From Mesostigma viride (Eukaryota > Streptophyta > Mesostigmatophyceae > Mesostigmatales > Mesostigmataceae), in NCBI GenBank assembly GCA_009746045.1, contig RPFO01000497.1, forward strand, positions 399,001-459,000: a DNA stretch of 60,000 nt. Reading direction: 5' to 3'. Of this stretch, positions 46,201 to 57,132 are shown in pieces. Below the pieces are notes generated by a model that was not told where the DNA came from, did no database searches, and saw only the letters and a list, made by a program, of their open reading frames with translations. The position numbers and the translations under genes were made by a program. Each line of letters starts with the position of its first letter. The stretch's first letter is position 1.

Positions 46201-49200
46201 GTTGCTGTTGCTGCTGTTGCTGTTGTTGCTGTTGTTGCTGTTGTTGCTGTTGTTGCTGTTGTTGCTGTTGTTGCTGTTGTTGCTGTTGTTGCTGTTGTTG
46301 CTGTTGTTGCTGTTGTTGCTGTTGTTGCTGTTGTTGCTGTTGCTGCTGTTGCTGCTGTTGCTGCTGTTGCTGCTGTTGCTGCTGTTGCTGCTGTTGCTGC
46401 TGTTGCTGCTGTTGCTGCTGTTGCTGCTGTTGCTGTTGTTGCTGTTGTTGCTGTTGTTGCTGTTGTTGCTGTTGTTGCTGTTGCCGTTGCTGATGCTGTT
46501 GCTGCTGATTTTCGTGTTGGTGTTGCACTTGCTGTGGGGTTTGGCGAAGGTCCTGGTGTTGTATTTGGGGTTGCGGCAGCGTCCACGGCTGCTCCCCTGT
46601 CGGTGCGTGCGCCAGCCCTTGCAGCGAACGCGAACTGCCCTGGACTGAATTCGGGATGTTCTGCGCCAGCGGGGCAGTGGCTGTTTGCGACGATACCCCT
46701 TCACTGGGTGCGCTGGGTGGGTTTCGCGATGGTAGGAGTGATGGTGACGGCCCGTTCAGCACGCGGTAAGGCCCAGATGACACATCGAGCTGACGTTTGG
46801 TGGCGGTGACAGTTGGGGTGGTGGCGGCAACGGTGGCGGCAACGGCAGTCCGGGCTGACGCACTCGGTTCTCTGGACGTTTCCCAAGAAGGGGGCATTGA
46901 GCGCCCGATCAGGCTCTCACCGGGCGGTGGAGGGGGGAAAAGTGGGGAGGCGCGCGGCACGGTCGCGGGCGCCGCGCCACATGTTTCCTGCTGCATGTGC
47001 ACCAACGTGGAGCATCACAAATGTGTCACACAGTGGCATCAAATCACTTGTCGGTTCAGGTCAGGTACTTACGAGTTGACACAAGTCTGTTCACATGCAG
47101 ATAGCCATGAGCGCTGTCCTTGCCCACCTTTCCACATAAGCGTCGGAGTCGAGTTGCAAGCTGACCCCTGATTCGTTTGGAATACCTGCATGTAGAGCAG
47201 TGATTGCTTGTGTATGCAAGCGGCGACATCACGGCCGCCAGTACCCATCACAGGCCATCCATGCCCTACCCTGGTGACGCGCTGTGCACAGTAGCACAGT
47301 ATGTCTGCACGCCCCCGCGCGTGCACGCTGGCAGGTACCCACGCGGCGCCTGCTCACGCGAGAACCCATGCGGCACCCGTGCAACTTGACATCTCGAGCT
47401 AAGCTGGGAACTCCCAAACATCGCATCACAGATAGTGGCCGACCAGTAACAAGAGTGTGAGCGCGGCCACAAGCTCATCGGACAGGCCGACAGGGGCACA
47501 TGCACAGCCAAAAAAAGATGTGCGCCGCACCCGCAAGCAGCAGCACCCGCTGCCCAAACCAGGCACTGTAGGGAGGGCGAGAAGCCACGAAGTAATGGAA
47601 TAGCCAACAAGGGAGATCACGAGTCCATGGTACTGGCCGGATGCTGGCCCGAACCAGGCACTTTACATCAGGCCAAGGGGGGGCACGGTCTATCAAGCCG
47701 AGGGGGCAGCTATATATCAGGCCTAGGGGGGGCACGGTCTATCAAGCCGAGGGGGCAGCTATATATCAGGCCTAGGGGGGGCACGGTCTATCAAGCCGAG
47801 GGGGCAGCTATATATCAGGCCTTAGGAGGGGCACGGTGTACAAGGAAGGTGAGAAGCCAGTAAGGGAGATAGCAGGCCTTTGGTAAGGCACGGAAACATG
47901 AAGCCAACTCAGCAGGCAGTGCCCACTTACCAGTTCCCTCACGGGAGCAGTGTCTCTGTTGCTGCCTGCTGGCATGTGCGAGGGTAGGGGACGAGCAACC
48001 AGTGTAGCAGCAGCGGCAACAGCAGCAGCAGCAGGTGCTGGCGCAGGTGCTGGCGCAGGTGCTGACGCAGGTGCTGGCGCAGGTGCTGGCGCAGGTGCTG
48101 GCGCAGGTGCTGGCGCAGGTGCTGCCACAGGTGCTGGAGCAGGTGCTGGCACAGGTGCTGGCACAGGTGCTGGAGCAGGTGCTGGCAGTGGTGCTGGCGC
48201 AGGTGCTGGCGCAGGTGCTGCCACAGGTGCTGGAGCAGGTGCTGGCACAGGTGCTGGCACAGGTGCTGGAGCAGGTGCTGGCGGTGGTGCTGGCGCAGGT
48301 GCTGGCGGTGGTGCTGGCGCAGGTGCTGGCGCATGTGCTGGTGCTGCCGGCATCTGTACCGATGGTCTGTGCCTGCCCGTGCTCCCCACGGGGGCCAGCG
48401 CCAGCTGCCCTTCCCCCCGCTCCCGGTTGTTTTGCTGCAGCGCCAGGGCGTCCTTGGTGAGCGCATGAGTGGATCGGTCCTGAGTGAGACTGAGTGAGGA
48501 TCGAGACTGAGTGAGACACTCGGTCGTGAGTGATCCTGGCACACGAGGCACAGGGAAGTAGGGGCAGTGGGTAGTTGGGAGTTGGAAGTGGGGAGTGGGG
48601 AGTGGGGAGTGGGGAGTGGGGAGTGGGGAGTGGGGAGTGGGGAGTGGGGAGTGGGGAGTGGGGAGTGGGGAGTGGGGAGTGGGGAGTGGGGAGTGGGGAG
48701 TGGGATCAACAACAACCACAGTGAGGGTAAGAAGAAAAGAACTTGTTTAGGAAGCAAGCATGCAAACTTGCTTAACATAACAAGGACAACAACATCAACT
48801 ACTGCAGCTACAGTAGCACGCATGCATCAACATCAATTCCAGGATGCAGCCATCCTCTGGCTGCACCGTGGAAAAATTCTATAAATATTTGGAATTTAAG
48901 TGCACAGGCCGTTAAGGGTGCGTTAACCCCTGCGCCTTTGGTCACTCTACCTTTGGTGGCTGCTTATCTTTGGTCACTCTACCTTTGGTGGCTGCTTATC
49001 TTTGGTCACTCTACCTTTGGTGGCTGCTTATCTTTGGCCACTCTACCTTGGTGGCTGCTTACCTTTGGTCACGCTAGCTTTGGTGGCTGCATACCTTTGA
49101 TCACTCTTCCTTGGTGTCTGCTCACCTGTGGTCGCCGGCGTGGCACCTGCACTCGCAACGCCGCTGGGTGGGACCGGTAGCAGGGTTGGGGCAGGAGGCG

Positions 49201-49633
49201 TCGATGACAGCACAGCCGGCAGCGGCACGGACAGGACAAGTGGCGGGGACAGGGATTCCGGTGGGGAGGATGATGCTGCCGGCGCTGTGGGCTGACCCTT
49301 TCCCTCCCTCTCCTTTATGCTGCCATTCGGCTTTATGCTGCCATTCATGGCTTCCAGAATAATTGGATGGGGTGCCAGGGGAATGACAGTTGCAGCCTGC
49401 TTTGCTGGTGCCTGGTTGACAGCCTGCCCTGCTAACACCTGGCTGACGGCCTGTTTCAGTGATGCCTGGCTGACATTGTGCCCAATCGGCACCTGGCTGA
49501 CGGCCTGCCTTGGTGATGGCTGGCTGATGCGGGCCACTTTGGTGGGCGGGACCACCACAACAGGGAGGTCATCGTCATCGTCATCATCGTCCACGATAGT
49601 CAGGTCAATGACTTCTAGTGGCGGCCGCTTCAT
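43256..49633 (-). CDS. Large low-complexity protein with SUMO-interaction motif, Pro/Ala repeat and poly-Gln (3 exons)
   Basis: Model on the minus strand: 49633-49126, 48535-47931 and 46990-43256. Donors are ACAG/GTGAG and ACTG/GTAAGT; acceptors are TGCCAG/GA and ATGCAG/CA. Phases are 1 and 0, total 1,615 residues. The ATG is the first after an in-frame TAA 9 nt upstream. Residues about 7-23 read [16 protein letters not shown], a textbook SUMO-interaction core followed by acid. Exon 2 encodes about 130 residues of (AP)n. Exon 3 has about 95 Gln, then [19 protein letters not shown], a basic coiled stretch [18 protein letters not shown], long Ala/Pro/Gly linkers, and an Arg/Ser/Asp-rich end ([17 protein letters not shown]). 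I do not recognise the family. A nuclear scaffold or RNA-processing role is inference from composition. Exon 3 as one open frame of 3.7 kb is strong evidence that it is coding; the links to exons 1 and 2 are less certain. Confidence 0.7.
46196..46497 (-). repeat. Poly-Gln-coding CAA/CAG array with block structure
   Basis: About 95 Gln codons built from 9-bp units. The minus strand has CAACAACAG units at both ends and a central block of CAGCAACAG units (46341-46431). The alternation of two unit types in an A-B-A order suggests block expansion, not slippage of single triplets. Confidence 0.95.
47666..47845 (+). repeat. 49-bp minisatellite, about 3.5 units
   Basis: GCACGGTCTATCAAGCCGAG recurs at 47683, 47732 and 47781, with a decayed copy at 47831. 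It lies in the intron between exons 2 and 3 of the SIM/poly-Q gene and carries GGGGGCAGCTATATATCAGG. Confidence 0.9.
48034..48345 (-). repeat. 12-bp/6-bp coding repeat for (Ala-Pro)n
   Basis: Plus-strand GCAGGTGCTGGC-type units, about 26 in number, in exon 2 of the SIM/poly-Q gene. Third-position variation (GCA/GCG/GCC, CCA/CCT) with Ala-Pro kept suggests selection on the protein. Confidence 0.85.
48589..48704 (+). repeat. (GGGGAGT)n heptanucleotide array, about 16 units
   Basis: Perfect 7-bp repeat inside intron 1 of the SIM/poly-Q gene. Four-G runs every 7 bases make it a strong G-quadruplex candidate. It is not the plant (TTTAGGG) or Chlamydomonas (TTTTAGGG) telomere unit. Confidence 0.95.
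48937..49120 (+). repeat. 33-bp minisatellite, about 5.5 units
   Basis: Units of GGTCACTCTACCTTTGGTGG plus CTGCTTATCTT, becoming diverged to the right, ending at the exon 1 donor of the SIM/poly-Q gene. Confidence 0.9.
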
Positions 49634-52244
49634 GCTCGTTTACAGTTGGAACGTCATGCTTGTTAAAACTTGGCAATGCATGCTTGTCGTTTGCGGTTGT
49701 TTAGTGCACAGGTATGCACGATTGTACTGTGCGTTGTTGTTGTGTTGGTGTGTCTTGACTTCAGGGAGGTCGAGCTGCGAGGTAGGGTCATAGCGTTACC
49801 ATCATGCCTGGGAGGATCTCCCAAACCTGCAACTGCAACGGCAGTTGCCTCGTGATGGTCACCACTGCCAGGCCTGCTGAGGCGCTTTGGCTGGCAGTTT
49901 TTTCTTAAAACAGCTGGAGTCAGGGGTGTGTGCTGGCATACTGCTGTCCGCGCAAGCGGCAAGGTAATCAACAAGCCTTGCGATGCGTCTCGCCAATCGC
50001 ATGCTTGGCGGGCCACCCGTGGGCGTGCCCCGACGTACGGTCACCTGCACGCAAGCACAAAAAACGCCACCGGGATACTAAACCATATGTGATAATGCAG
50101 TCGCGGTGTCCAGCCACTCGTCGTGCCAGAGATGCCATTTCGAACAGCTGAATTTCCACCAGTAACGTGAATGAGGCACCTACAAAAACGCCGGAACTGA
50201 ACCCCATGCGTGAACGATGCTGCATTTCCCTTCAGTTGCGCTTCGCTGGCTGAACACTTCCCACGCAAACGGTATTTGAATATACTGCAATGCGAGCGTC
50301 GGAGAAAACGCAGCGCGGCCAATGTAAGCAAATTCCGTAATGTAGACCTTAACAGATAAGTTGCATCATTTGACACGGTGCAACGGCATGCACGGCCCCG
50401 AGCATACGTACCTCTCAAATGCCTTGCTGATGGTACACGCCATGGCGCTCATAGGACGCGACGATGGTACAGGCCATGAGCAAAGATCACGACCGCCAGA
50501 TTGAGCAGGATTCCGTGTGTTTGCCTTTCAGAAACAGTTAGAGTTTATTCACAAGATCGGCAGTCCAACTGGAGTCCATGCAAGCCTCGCTATAAGCAAC
50601 AGCTAGAAAAAGCTATTTATTGTACATAAATTACGTTCAATTACGGTGCTGATTACCACCGGGCTGCCGACGTTTCAAGGTGAGCGAGGCGGAGCCGACT
50701 CATTCGAGCCCTGCTTCTTCAGCCCTGTGACTGATGACTTCTGTAAAACTTCGCTTTCGCGATCCGCGAGCGCGAGGATGCGGTCAGCGATAATTATTCT
50801 CAAAGCGAAGGCTGACCTGGACCCTGGTGCGTGCGGGGACTACCGTGCGAATGGCGAATCGTGGCCAGGAAAAGTACCCGCAGGCGTAGTGGGCAAAATA
50901 AAGTTGCGACAAAGTATTTTGCAACCCCAAAACAAGGTAAACGTTTAGATTGGCAAAACTATTTCCACAATCATGGTAACTGCCAAGCGGCGCTTTATTA
51001 GTAAAATCAAATGAAGTTCTAGTAAAAAGTCTATTTGACAGGTGCACTGGCATGTTTGCGAGCTAAAATAAAGAAAATTATTAGAAATTTGTGAGGTCGA
51101 TTCTCAAAGTATTTGTCGCAAAGTGATTTTGACTACTACGGGGAATAGGGATACGGGTTAAGTGAGGACATAACAGTGAGGACATAAGCTGCACACACTG
51201 GCGCGCTTTCAGGGATGTGATTACCATTTCCCGGGAATCTGCACACCAGACTGAGATTCAGATTCCGCTGGTACAGTACTGTATACTCAATATATCCGGC
51301 CCTCGGCCACTATAGATTCTCTGCTGCCCATGTGCGGCGTGGGACACAACAACAACAACAACAACAGTGTTCAATACTGTAGCGTGCATCCTGTGCTAGC
51401 TGCTCGCCGCTCGGTCAGTTCCGGCGGTCCATGATGCTCCGGGGTCGGGCGGATGCGCGGAAGTCGATCCGGCGAATTCTCGCCGCGTGCAGCGCTTGGG
51501 AATCCTTCTTTTCCAAGATTGAATTCCAAGATTGATCATGCATCAAGATGTCGAACCTCAGCCCCTGGCGGGCTGAGCAACACTGAACAAGCCAAAGGCG
51601 CGCCTCGTCCGACCGACACTGGTCAGGCGGCCGGTCCGGTCTGGCGGCCTACGCAGTCATGATTGACGGATGAGCCGGCTACCGACTCAGGCGGGTGCAG
51701 GCCGCGGCCGACGTGGCCGGGGGCACTGGGCACTGGCAAGGACCGACGGAAGTCCCGACTGGCCATACCGCTGGCTCATGCCGAATGGCCCCAGGCATGA
51801 TGAGGTGCGCGCAGCCACGGGGGCCCGGAGCCCCGCCAGACAGCCAGTGAGTTGGCACAACCGAATAGCTGCCGACTGTACGACTTCGATGCCGTCAGTC
51901 ACGTTTTCACTACAATTGGCGACACTCGCATTTCAGTCAGCTAGTCAGCTGGCCGGGCCGGCGACTACCGGGCTGGGTCCGGCATGCCGACGGCGCTCAT
52001 ACTGATAGCTGCACGGCGTGCAGCTATGAGTGCGAGTAGTGAAGGCCTTGGCATCTAGATCATCATAGCAAAAGCCCGCATGCATAGTAGTGAAGGATGA
52101 CTTGCTGCAATGGTCTGAGTCCCCGCACCTTCCGTACCGACCCAACTGACTACGGAGGACAGATGTCGCCCGGGGGGCAGTCGGCCTCTCCTTGACTTGA
52201 TATGGAAAAACGAATGCAGAATAAGCTTGTATGGCATCAGGTTC
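49634..52244. other. Unassigned interval upstream of the SIM/poly-Q gene
   Basis: It should contain that gene's promoter. No other gene recognised. A short CAA run at 51343-51366 has the same GCGGCGTGGGACACAAC flank as the long array at 1064. GTGAGGACATAA is duplicated at 51161/51176. Confidence 0.35.
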
Positions 52245-53010
52245 GGGACCACGTCAAGTTCTCCTGTATCGGGACCGCGTCAAGATGCTGGGTAGCTTAC
52301 TCCCCAGCTGCGAGGCCGATGTGGACCACCGTATCCCCCTCGCCTGGCACGCTTTACGCCAATACCGGGCCCTGTGGCGCAAGCCCTTGGGCAAGCTAGA
52401 GAATCAGGACGGGTCCTGGTCCTCCCTAATCTTACGTACGGGGCCGAGACATGGACTCTCACTGCCGACCTTGCCAACAAGCTGGATGGCGCGGTCACCA
52501 TGCAACATGCTGCGGTCAATTTTTCGTGTAGGATACGCTGCTCATGTCCGCAAGGGGGACTTGTATCTCGGCATCATTGCCCCTTATCACCATTCACCAG
52601 CACCATCAAGCAGCGGCGCCTGATGCTAGTAGGGCACTAATTAGCTCGCACCAATTACCTGGTAGACGCCTCACGTGGCCCCTCTGCAGGGCTGCGCCCC
52701 GCCGAACCGGGCCAGCACCTCCTCACATGGGCCGGGCCCTGCTGGCAAACAGCTAGGTTAGACGCCGCAAGGCCCGCACCTTCAAAGAACAGCTCGTAGA
52801 GGACATGGGGGGCCTATGCCTCTCCGTGATTTGGAAAAAGATTATGGACAAGGCCAAGAAGTGGGCCCAGGTCATATACATAGAGGACACCAACCCCCAT
52901 GCAGTGGGGAAGCCGCGCGTTGGCACACGTGGGCGGCATGCTAGACAAGACCCCTAGGGTCGCGAGCACCGCCATACTAAGGTATAGAATAGGATTGTTT
53001 TGTAGATAGC
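52245..53010 (+). pseudogene. Decayed LINE ORF2 C-terminal region (related family)
   Basis: Frame-jumping segments VKMLGSLLPSCEADVDHRI, NLTYGAETWTLTADLANK and QRRLMLVGH parallel FKLLGSWLPD, TYGAEAWTLTATLAAK and QRRIAFVGH of LINE-1 in the same order. No stem-loop or tail was found. Confidence 0.75.
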
Positions 53011-53068
53011 CTGTAGATAGCTTAGACCGGTAGGATTGCGTGCGCCCATCCATCCATCCATCCAATGC

Positions 53069-54008
53069 TCGCCGCGAGTGCCGAGTGGTGCTGCGTCGTT
53101 TCCCCCATGCAGAAGCCAGGTGAGACGTCAACCTCCCTTGCCGACGAGCTCAAGGACCAGCTCCTAATTACCCTCATAGATCTGGTAGGTGAGTACGTAG
53201 AACTGCGTGGGTGTCACCGCCTTCCCCACTCACGGCCGGGACAAGGCGGCTCCCCCACCAGTCCTGCTCACCTTCCCTAGCTCCCGTGAGCTAGGACAAG
53301 CAGCGGTTCCTCTCTCGCCGCAAGCGGTTGCACGACCTCACCTGGACGTTGGACGACGACCTGACCCCCGCTCAGCAGCAGCAGCGACGCGACCTGTGGC
53401 CGGAACACCTCCGCCACAAGCAGGACCCGCCGGAAGCCCAAGGTGTACTGGAGAGGCGCGGGGACCTGATGATCAACCACAAGATGTGGGCGCCCCCCAC
53501 AGGCTAGCTAGACTAGCTGTAGCTAATAGCCCTAGCTTGTATCCATTGGTATAGTCACTGCCGGTATGGCAGCCATGCTTAGAATGTTTGCCTAGCTGTG
53601 CCAACATACCTAGTCACGTGCACCGCTAACGCACGGTACACAACCACTGGCCATAGCCTTAGCTTAGTCCGTGTACAGCCATGCTACGTACGTCTAGCTT
53701 GGCCATGATCAGATCACTTGCCCACGCTACTTGTTATGCCATGCTCACATGCATGGGTCTTATTGCACCCACAGATTGCCGGATCGTTAGCGTGTCCGTT
53801 TAGCTAGCGTGCCCGAATGCAGCTGTGAGTGTGGCATGCCTTAGGCATGAATGAGATTGGGGGTCTCTGCCCTTTCTCCTGTTGTGCACACACAGGGATT
53901 AAAAGCACTTTGGTGCTCCGTGACTCCCCAACGGGAGCACGTGTTTAATTAATCAATTAATTAATTAATTAATGCACCGTGACCCCGGCCCCAACGGGAG
54001 CACGAGTT
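53069..54008 (+). mobile_element. Family B copy 3, 5'-truncated, with duplicated 3' end
   Basis: Remnant ORF1 with CTGGACGTTGGACGACGACC and CGACCTGTGGCCGGAACACC (the DDDLTPAQ and LWPEHL blocks), then the family 3' UTR, hairpin (53913-53940) and TTAATTAA tail. The hairpin and tail occur a second time at 53974-54008 (CCCCAACGGGAGCACGAGTT). The double end suggests insertion of one element into the tail of another, or tail slippage during reverse transcription. Confidence 0.7.
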
Positions 54009-54046
54009 TAATGAATAATTAATTAATGGCATCAGGTTGTGGAGGT

Positions 54047-55965
54047 TTAAGGGGACTCGGCGCGGCGAATATTTTCCGCGCCAAAAAAATTCCGCGGTAC
54101 CCTCCGTACCGTGAAAAGTGGGTGCACGGTGCGCGCACCCCTTGCGGAAGTGGCCATGGCGACTGCTTTTAGACGAAACGTGACAAATCTGGCTCGCGGA
54201 AAGCAGAAAAAATGCTCGATTCTTGGAGAAAATTAGTTACTGATTCTAATTTATGGTGGGATAGTTGCGATCTATAATGTCGCGGGCTCTTTTTCTTTAC
54301 CATCGGCAGGGGGGGTCCGGCCTGAATTTCTGTCGGGATGAATAAAGTATAATTGATGCCTGCAGGTGTGATTGTCGATTGTTGCCAGTTTTGATGGTCC
54401 TAATGGAAGCTAGTTTGATGATGTTTCTAAAGCCGTAAAAATTCCCACTGCTATCTTTACCTTTCCCGTCATTTTGCGGTAAGATAACATTAGGCCTGCG
54501 CGATGCGCGCCCGACCTCTCCATGAAAGGGTGGCCTTTCTTGTGCGCCTGGGCACGAATAAATGCCCGTTATGGTACGTTCTTGTATTAAACGTCCTAAG
54601 ATAGCGCTTTCCTGCTTTCTTAGCTCGTTGAGCGTAAGCTTTTTGCCTTCTTTCCGGCCAGATGCAGCCATGAAGTTGCGGGTCCTGGCGCTGCATCGCT
54701 GGATTCCTGGATGTTTTTTAGCAAGTTCGTCTGTGACGTGGCTGGCTTGCTGTAGCGCGTGGCCCACAACCTGTCGGGAAGGTGTAATGCTTTTATTTCC
54801 ATGCTTCTCTGAAATTTCTTTTGCTTTATAGACAGTTGTGTTCGAGGAAATTCACGCGGTCTGCCTAAGCAGCGGCATCATTTTCCCCAGACACTGACGA
54901 GCTGCCAGGCACCTGTCTCCTAAAGAAAGTGGCTCGTGCTTGTTAGAAAGGAGGCAGTGTGCATTTTGCGGGACACAATGCTTTGGTGGCACATGCGTCA
55001 GGTAGGTTGTTCCAGTGGTCTCTTCACCTTTCCCACTGAGTAAATGATAGCCTTTGTCATGCTAACCAGAGCAGCTAGCCACAGGTTGGCTGGATAAAAA
55101 GTCAGCTTATTTTCTCTTTATATACTGCGTGTGTGGTCCTCCACATGTCCGGCTAGTTGGGCATTTTGGAAGAGGGTTTTTAATGTGTTGTTGGGTGGAA
55201 CAACTTGGTTGTTGGCACAAAATCACACATTATTAGCCTGAGATAGGCATGACATATGCTGCTCAGGCGTGTCGTCCTACCAGCCTTGTTGTTAAGGGTA
55301 GACTCACAAGGCTGGCTGTGCCGATGGAGGGGTGGGGCGTATGACGCTCCGGACATCCTCCTCACACTCCGTGATCAAAGTGGGCATGTTTTTGGGTGTC
55401 TAGGGTAGCAAAACAGATGTCATTTTGGCTCAGCACCAGCTCAATTCTCTTTTAGCGTCTACCCAGGTGGCATCACAGGAAAATCAATAACTTGAGCTAC
55501 GCTTGTCAGAATGAGCTCAAACTTTGGGGTTGTGTTTCCCCCCACTCAGTGCAATATAAAATGTATGGATGACCCAATCTGATGTGTTAATGATTTGATT
55601 TATTTTTTTTGCCTCAAAAAAGTACCCATTTTGCGGGAAAATTAATAACTCAAACAAATGTGACCATTTTGGCCATGTAAATAGCCCAGCTTTTAAAAAA
55701 GTGGGGGAACTTTGCAGAAATGTATGGGCAGGTCATTTGGATAAGTGGTTTGTCTTGGGCAAAATATCTCATAAATAGCGTCTTTTTCTATTTTTAGCTC
55801 GCCACCGGTGCGTGGTTGGGCGTAGTACCCCCAACAAGTGGTGGCATGAATGTCCAAACATCATATTTATGGTACTCAATCATCACTAGATGGTTCCCGA
55901 GTGCATTGGAACTGATATTCATTAAAGTCAGTTTTTCAGGCTTTTGGACGTGCGAGTCCCCTTAA
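54047..55965. mobile_element. TIR transposon copy 2 (1.9 kb)
   Basis: Perfect 13-bp terminal inverted repeats TTAAGGGGACTCG (54047-54059) and CGAGTCCCCTTAA (55953-55965); TTAA at each end may be the TSD. The interior is colinear with 2676-5426. A minus-strand open frame of 156 codons (54767-54297) contains KKLTLNELRKQESAILGRLI but matches no transposase I know. Apparently non-autonomous. Confidence 0.75.
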
Positions 55966-56594
55966 CACTTGCCTCCGCCTCTGCGGTAGAAAGTGCGCAT
56001 CATCACCCATATCACGGACGCAATCACTAGATGAGTCAACCAAGGCCTTGCCCCCTACTAGACGAGTATCCGTTAGCTTGGAGAGACGGTGCTGCTCAAG
56101 CACCGTTAGTAGAACGTACCGTAGGCATTTTTTTGTATATTTTGAGGGTTTCATGCTCCACAACGGGCCCTGGCGCACGTGTAGTTTATTTATTCTGATA
56201 ATTAGAGATCGACTGATCATTAAGAGAATGATCAATTATTGCATTCCACGTACCTCCATTTCCATCATGCTGAATGACTCGACAAACGCGGATAAGTACT
56301 TGCGTGTCATGCATGCGCATGGGCATGCTGCTGAGTACTACTATGCGAAGTGAGGACTATGCTGATGACTGATGATCTCATTAGAAAATAATTATTATAC
56401 AAAAGTTACAAATATCGTCTGCATCATGCCCCAACCATATCTAGTCGCTCTACACGTAAGCCAGCCATAATTTCAATGCACAAGGCTACACATATTTCCA
56501 TCACCATTCATATTCATCATCCTGAACGATCCTCGAGCACGCGGACAATTAAGATGACGGCATGCAGGCTCGAGCTACCATGGTCCGTCCGGAC
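55966..56594. other. Unassigned intergenic sequence
   Basis: Nothing recognised beyond short AT-rich stretches. GGCATGCAGGCTCGAGCTACCATGGTCC near 56560 recurs as a variant near 56930, so it belongs to the same dispersed repeat as the 56788 block. Confidence 0.35.
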
Positions 56595-56672
56595 TCTCCC
56601 GATTTCTGGCCTGCGCTGGTTGTCTAGCCTTGATAGCAAGGAGACAACCAGCGCAGGCCAGAAATCGGGAGA
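56595..56672. ncRNA. Perfect 31-bp inverted repeat (hairpin-forming locus)
   Basis: Arms 56595-56625 and 56642-56672 are exact complements, starting TCTCCCGATTTCTGGCCTGC. The 16-nt spacer can add CCTTG/CAAGG pairs around a 4-nt ATAG loop. An RNA from either strand would form a stem of about 36 bp with one 2-nt bulge, suitable for Dicer. It could equally be DNA-level fold-back debris; transcription is unknown. Confidence 0.5.
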
Positions 56673-56787
56673 TGCCCCAACCAGATTTTAAGCGCTGGTG
56701 GCCTCCTTTTGATATTTTAAGTGAGACAACTATTCCTGGACGCAGGCGATCCAACCAACGCTATGGAAGGACTAGGGTAGTTACTGG

Positions 56788-56890
56788 AGGGGGATATAAT
56801 CCTCATCCGAGCTGTCGTCTACTGTACGTAATGGCAGACGAGGCAGTAGTACGTAGTAGTACGTGTAGCTGAGCGCCGGCTATCCTAGCT
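56788..56890 (+). repeat. Dispersed repeat, copy 2
   Basis: Counterpart of 42440-42540, with small insertions of a GTAGTACGTA unit. Confidence 0.7.
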
Positions 56891-57008
56891 CAGGATGACG
56901 ATGATAAGCGCGGATATAGAAGGTATAACAGCAGGCTCGCTCGAGCTACCATGCATGGTCCGGATTCTTCTTGGGATAATTCTGCAGCTAGGCTTGCGCT
57001 ACTTGTCT

Positions 57009-57060
57009 TTAATTAATTAATCAATTAAAATCGTGCTCCCGTTGGGGAGTCACGGAGCAT
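57009..57060 (-). mobile_element. Family B copy 4: terminal hairpin and tail only
   Basis: Antisense ATGCTCCGTGACTCCCCAAC then GGGAGCACG and an AATTAATT-type tail. An extreme 5' truncation leaving about 50 bp. It lies directly left of the tetranucleotide array. Confidence 0.7.
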
Positions 57061-57132
57061 TAACCCCGATGGACGGACGGACGGACGGCGGGACGGACGG
57101 ACAGACGGATGGACAAATGGCCATAGATCGAC

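Noticed and set aside
45295-46809. Plus-strand frames of 200-290 codons over the SIM/poly-Q gene
   Set aside because: Compositional shadows of the GC-rich 3.7 kb minus-strand exon; no motifs and repeat-derived poly-Val/Ala/Leu.
48589-48704. Possible interstitial telomere repeat
   Set aside because: The GGGGAGT unit does not match known plant or chlorophyte telomere units and the array lies in an intron.
47808-48823. Alternative minus frames of exon 2 reading TCAS or QHLR repeats
   Set aside because: Only the (Ala-Pro) frame joins exons 1 and 3 in phase, and its third positions vary while the other frames change residues.
54297-54767. 156-codon minus ORF in TIR copy 2 as transposase
   Set aside because: No DDE/DDD or DNA-binding motif is visible, and the corresponding part of copy 1 is not open; kept only as a note in the element entry.
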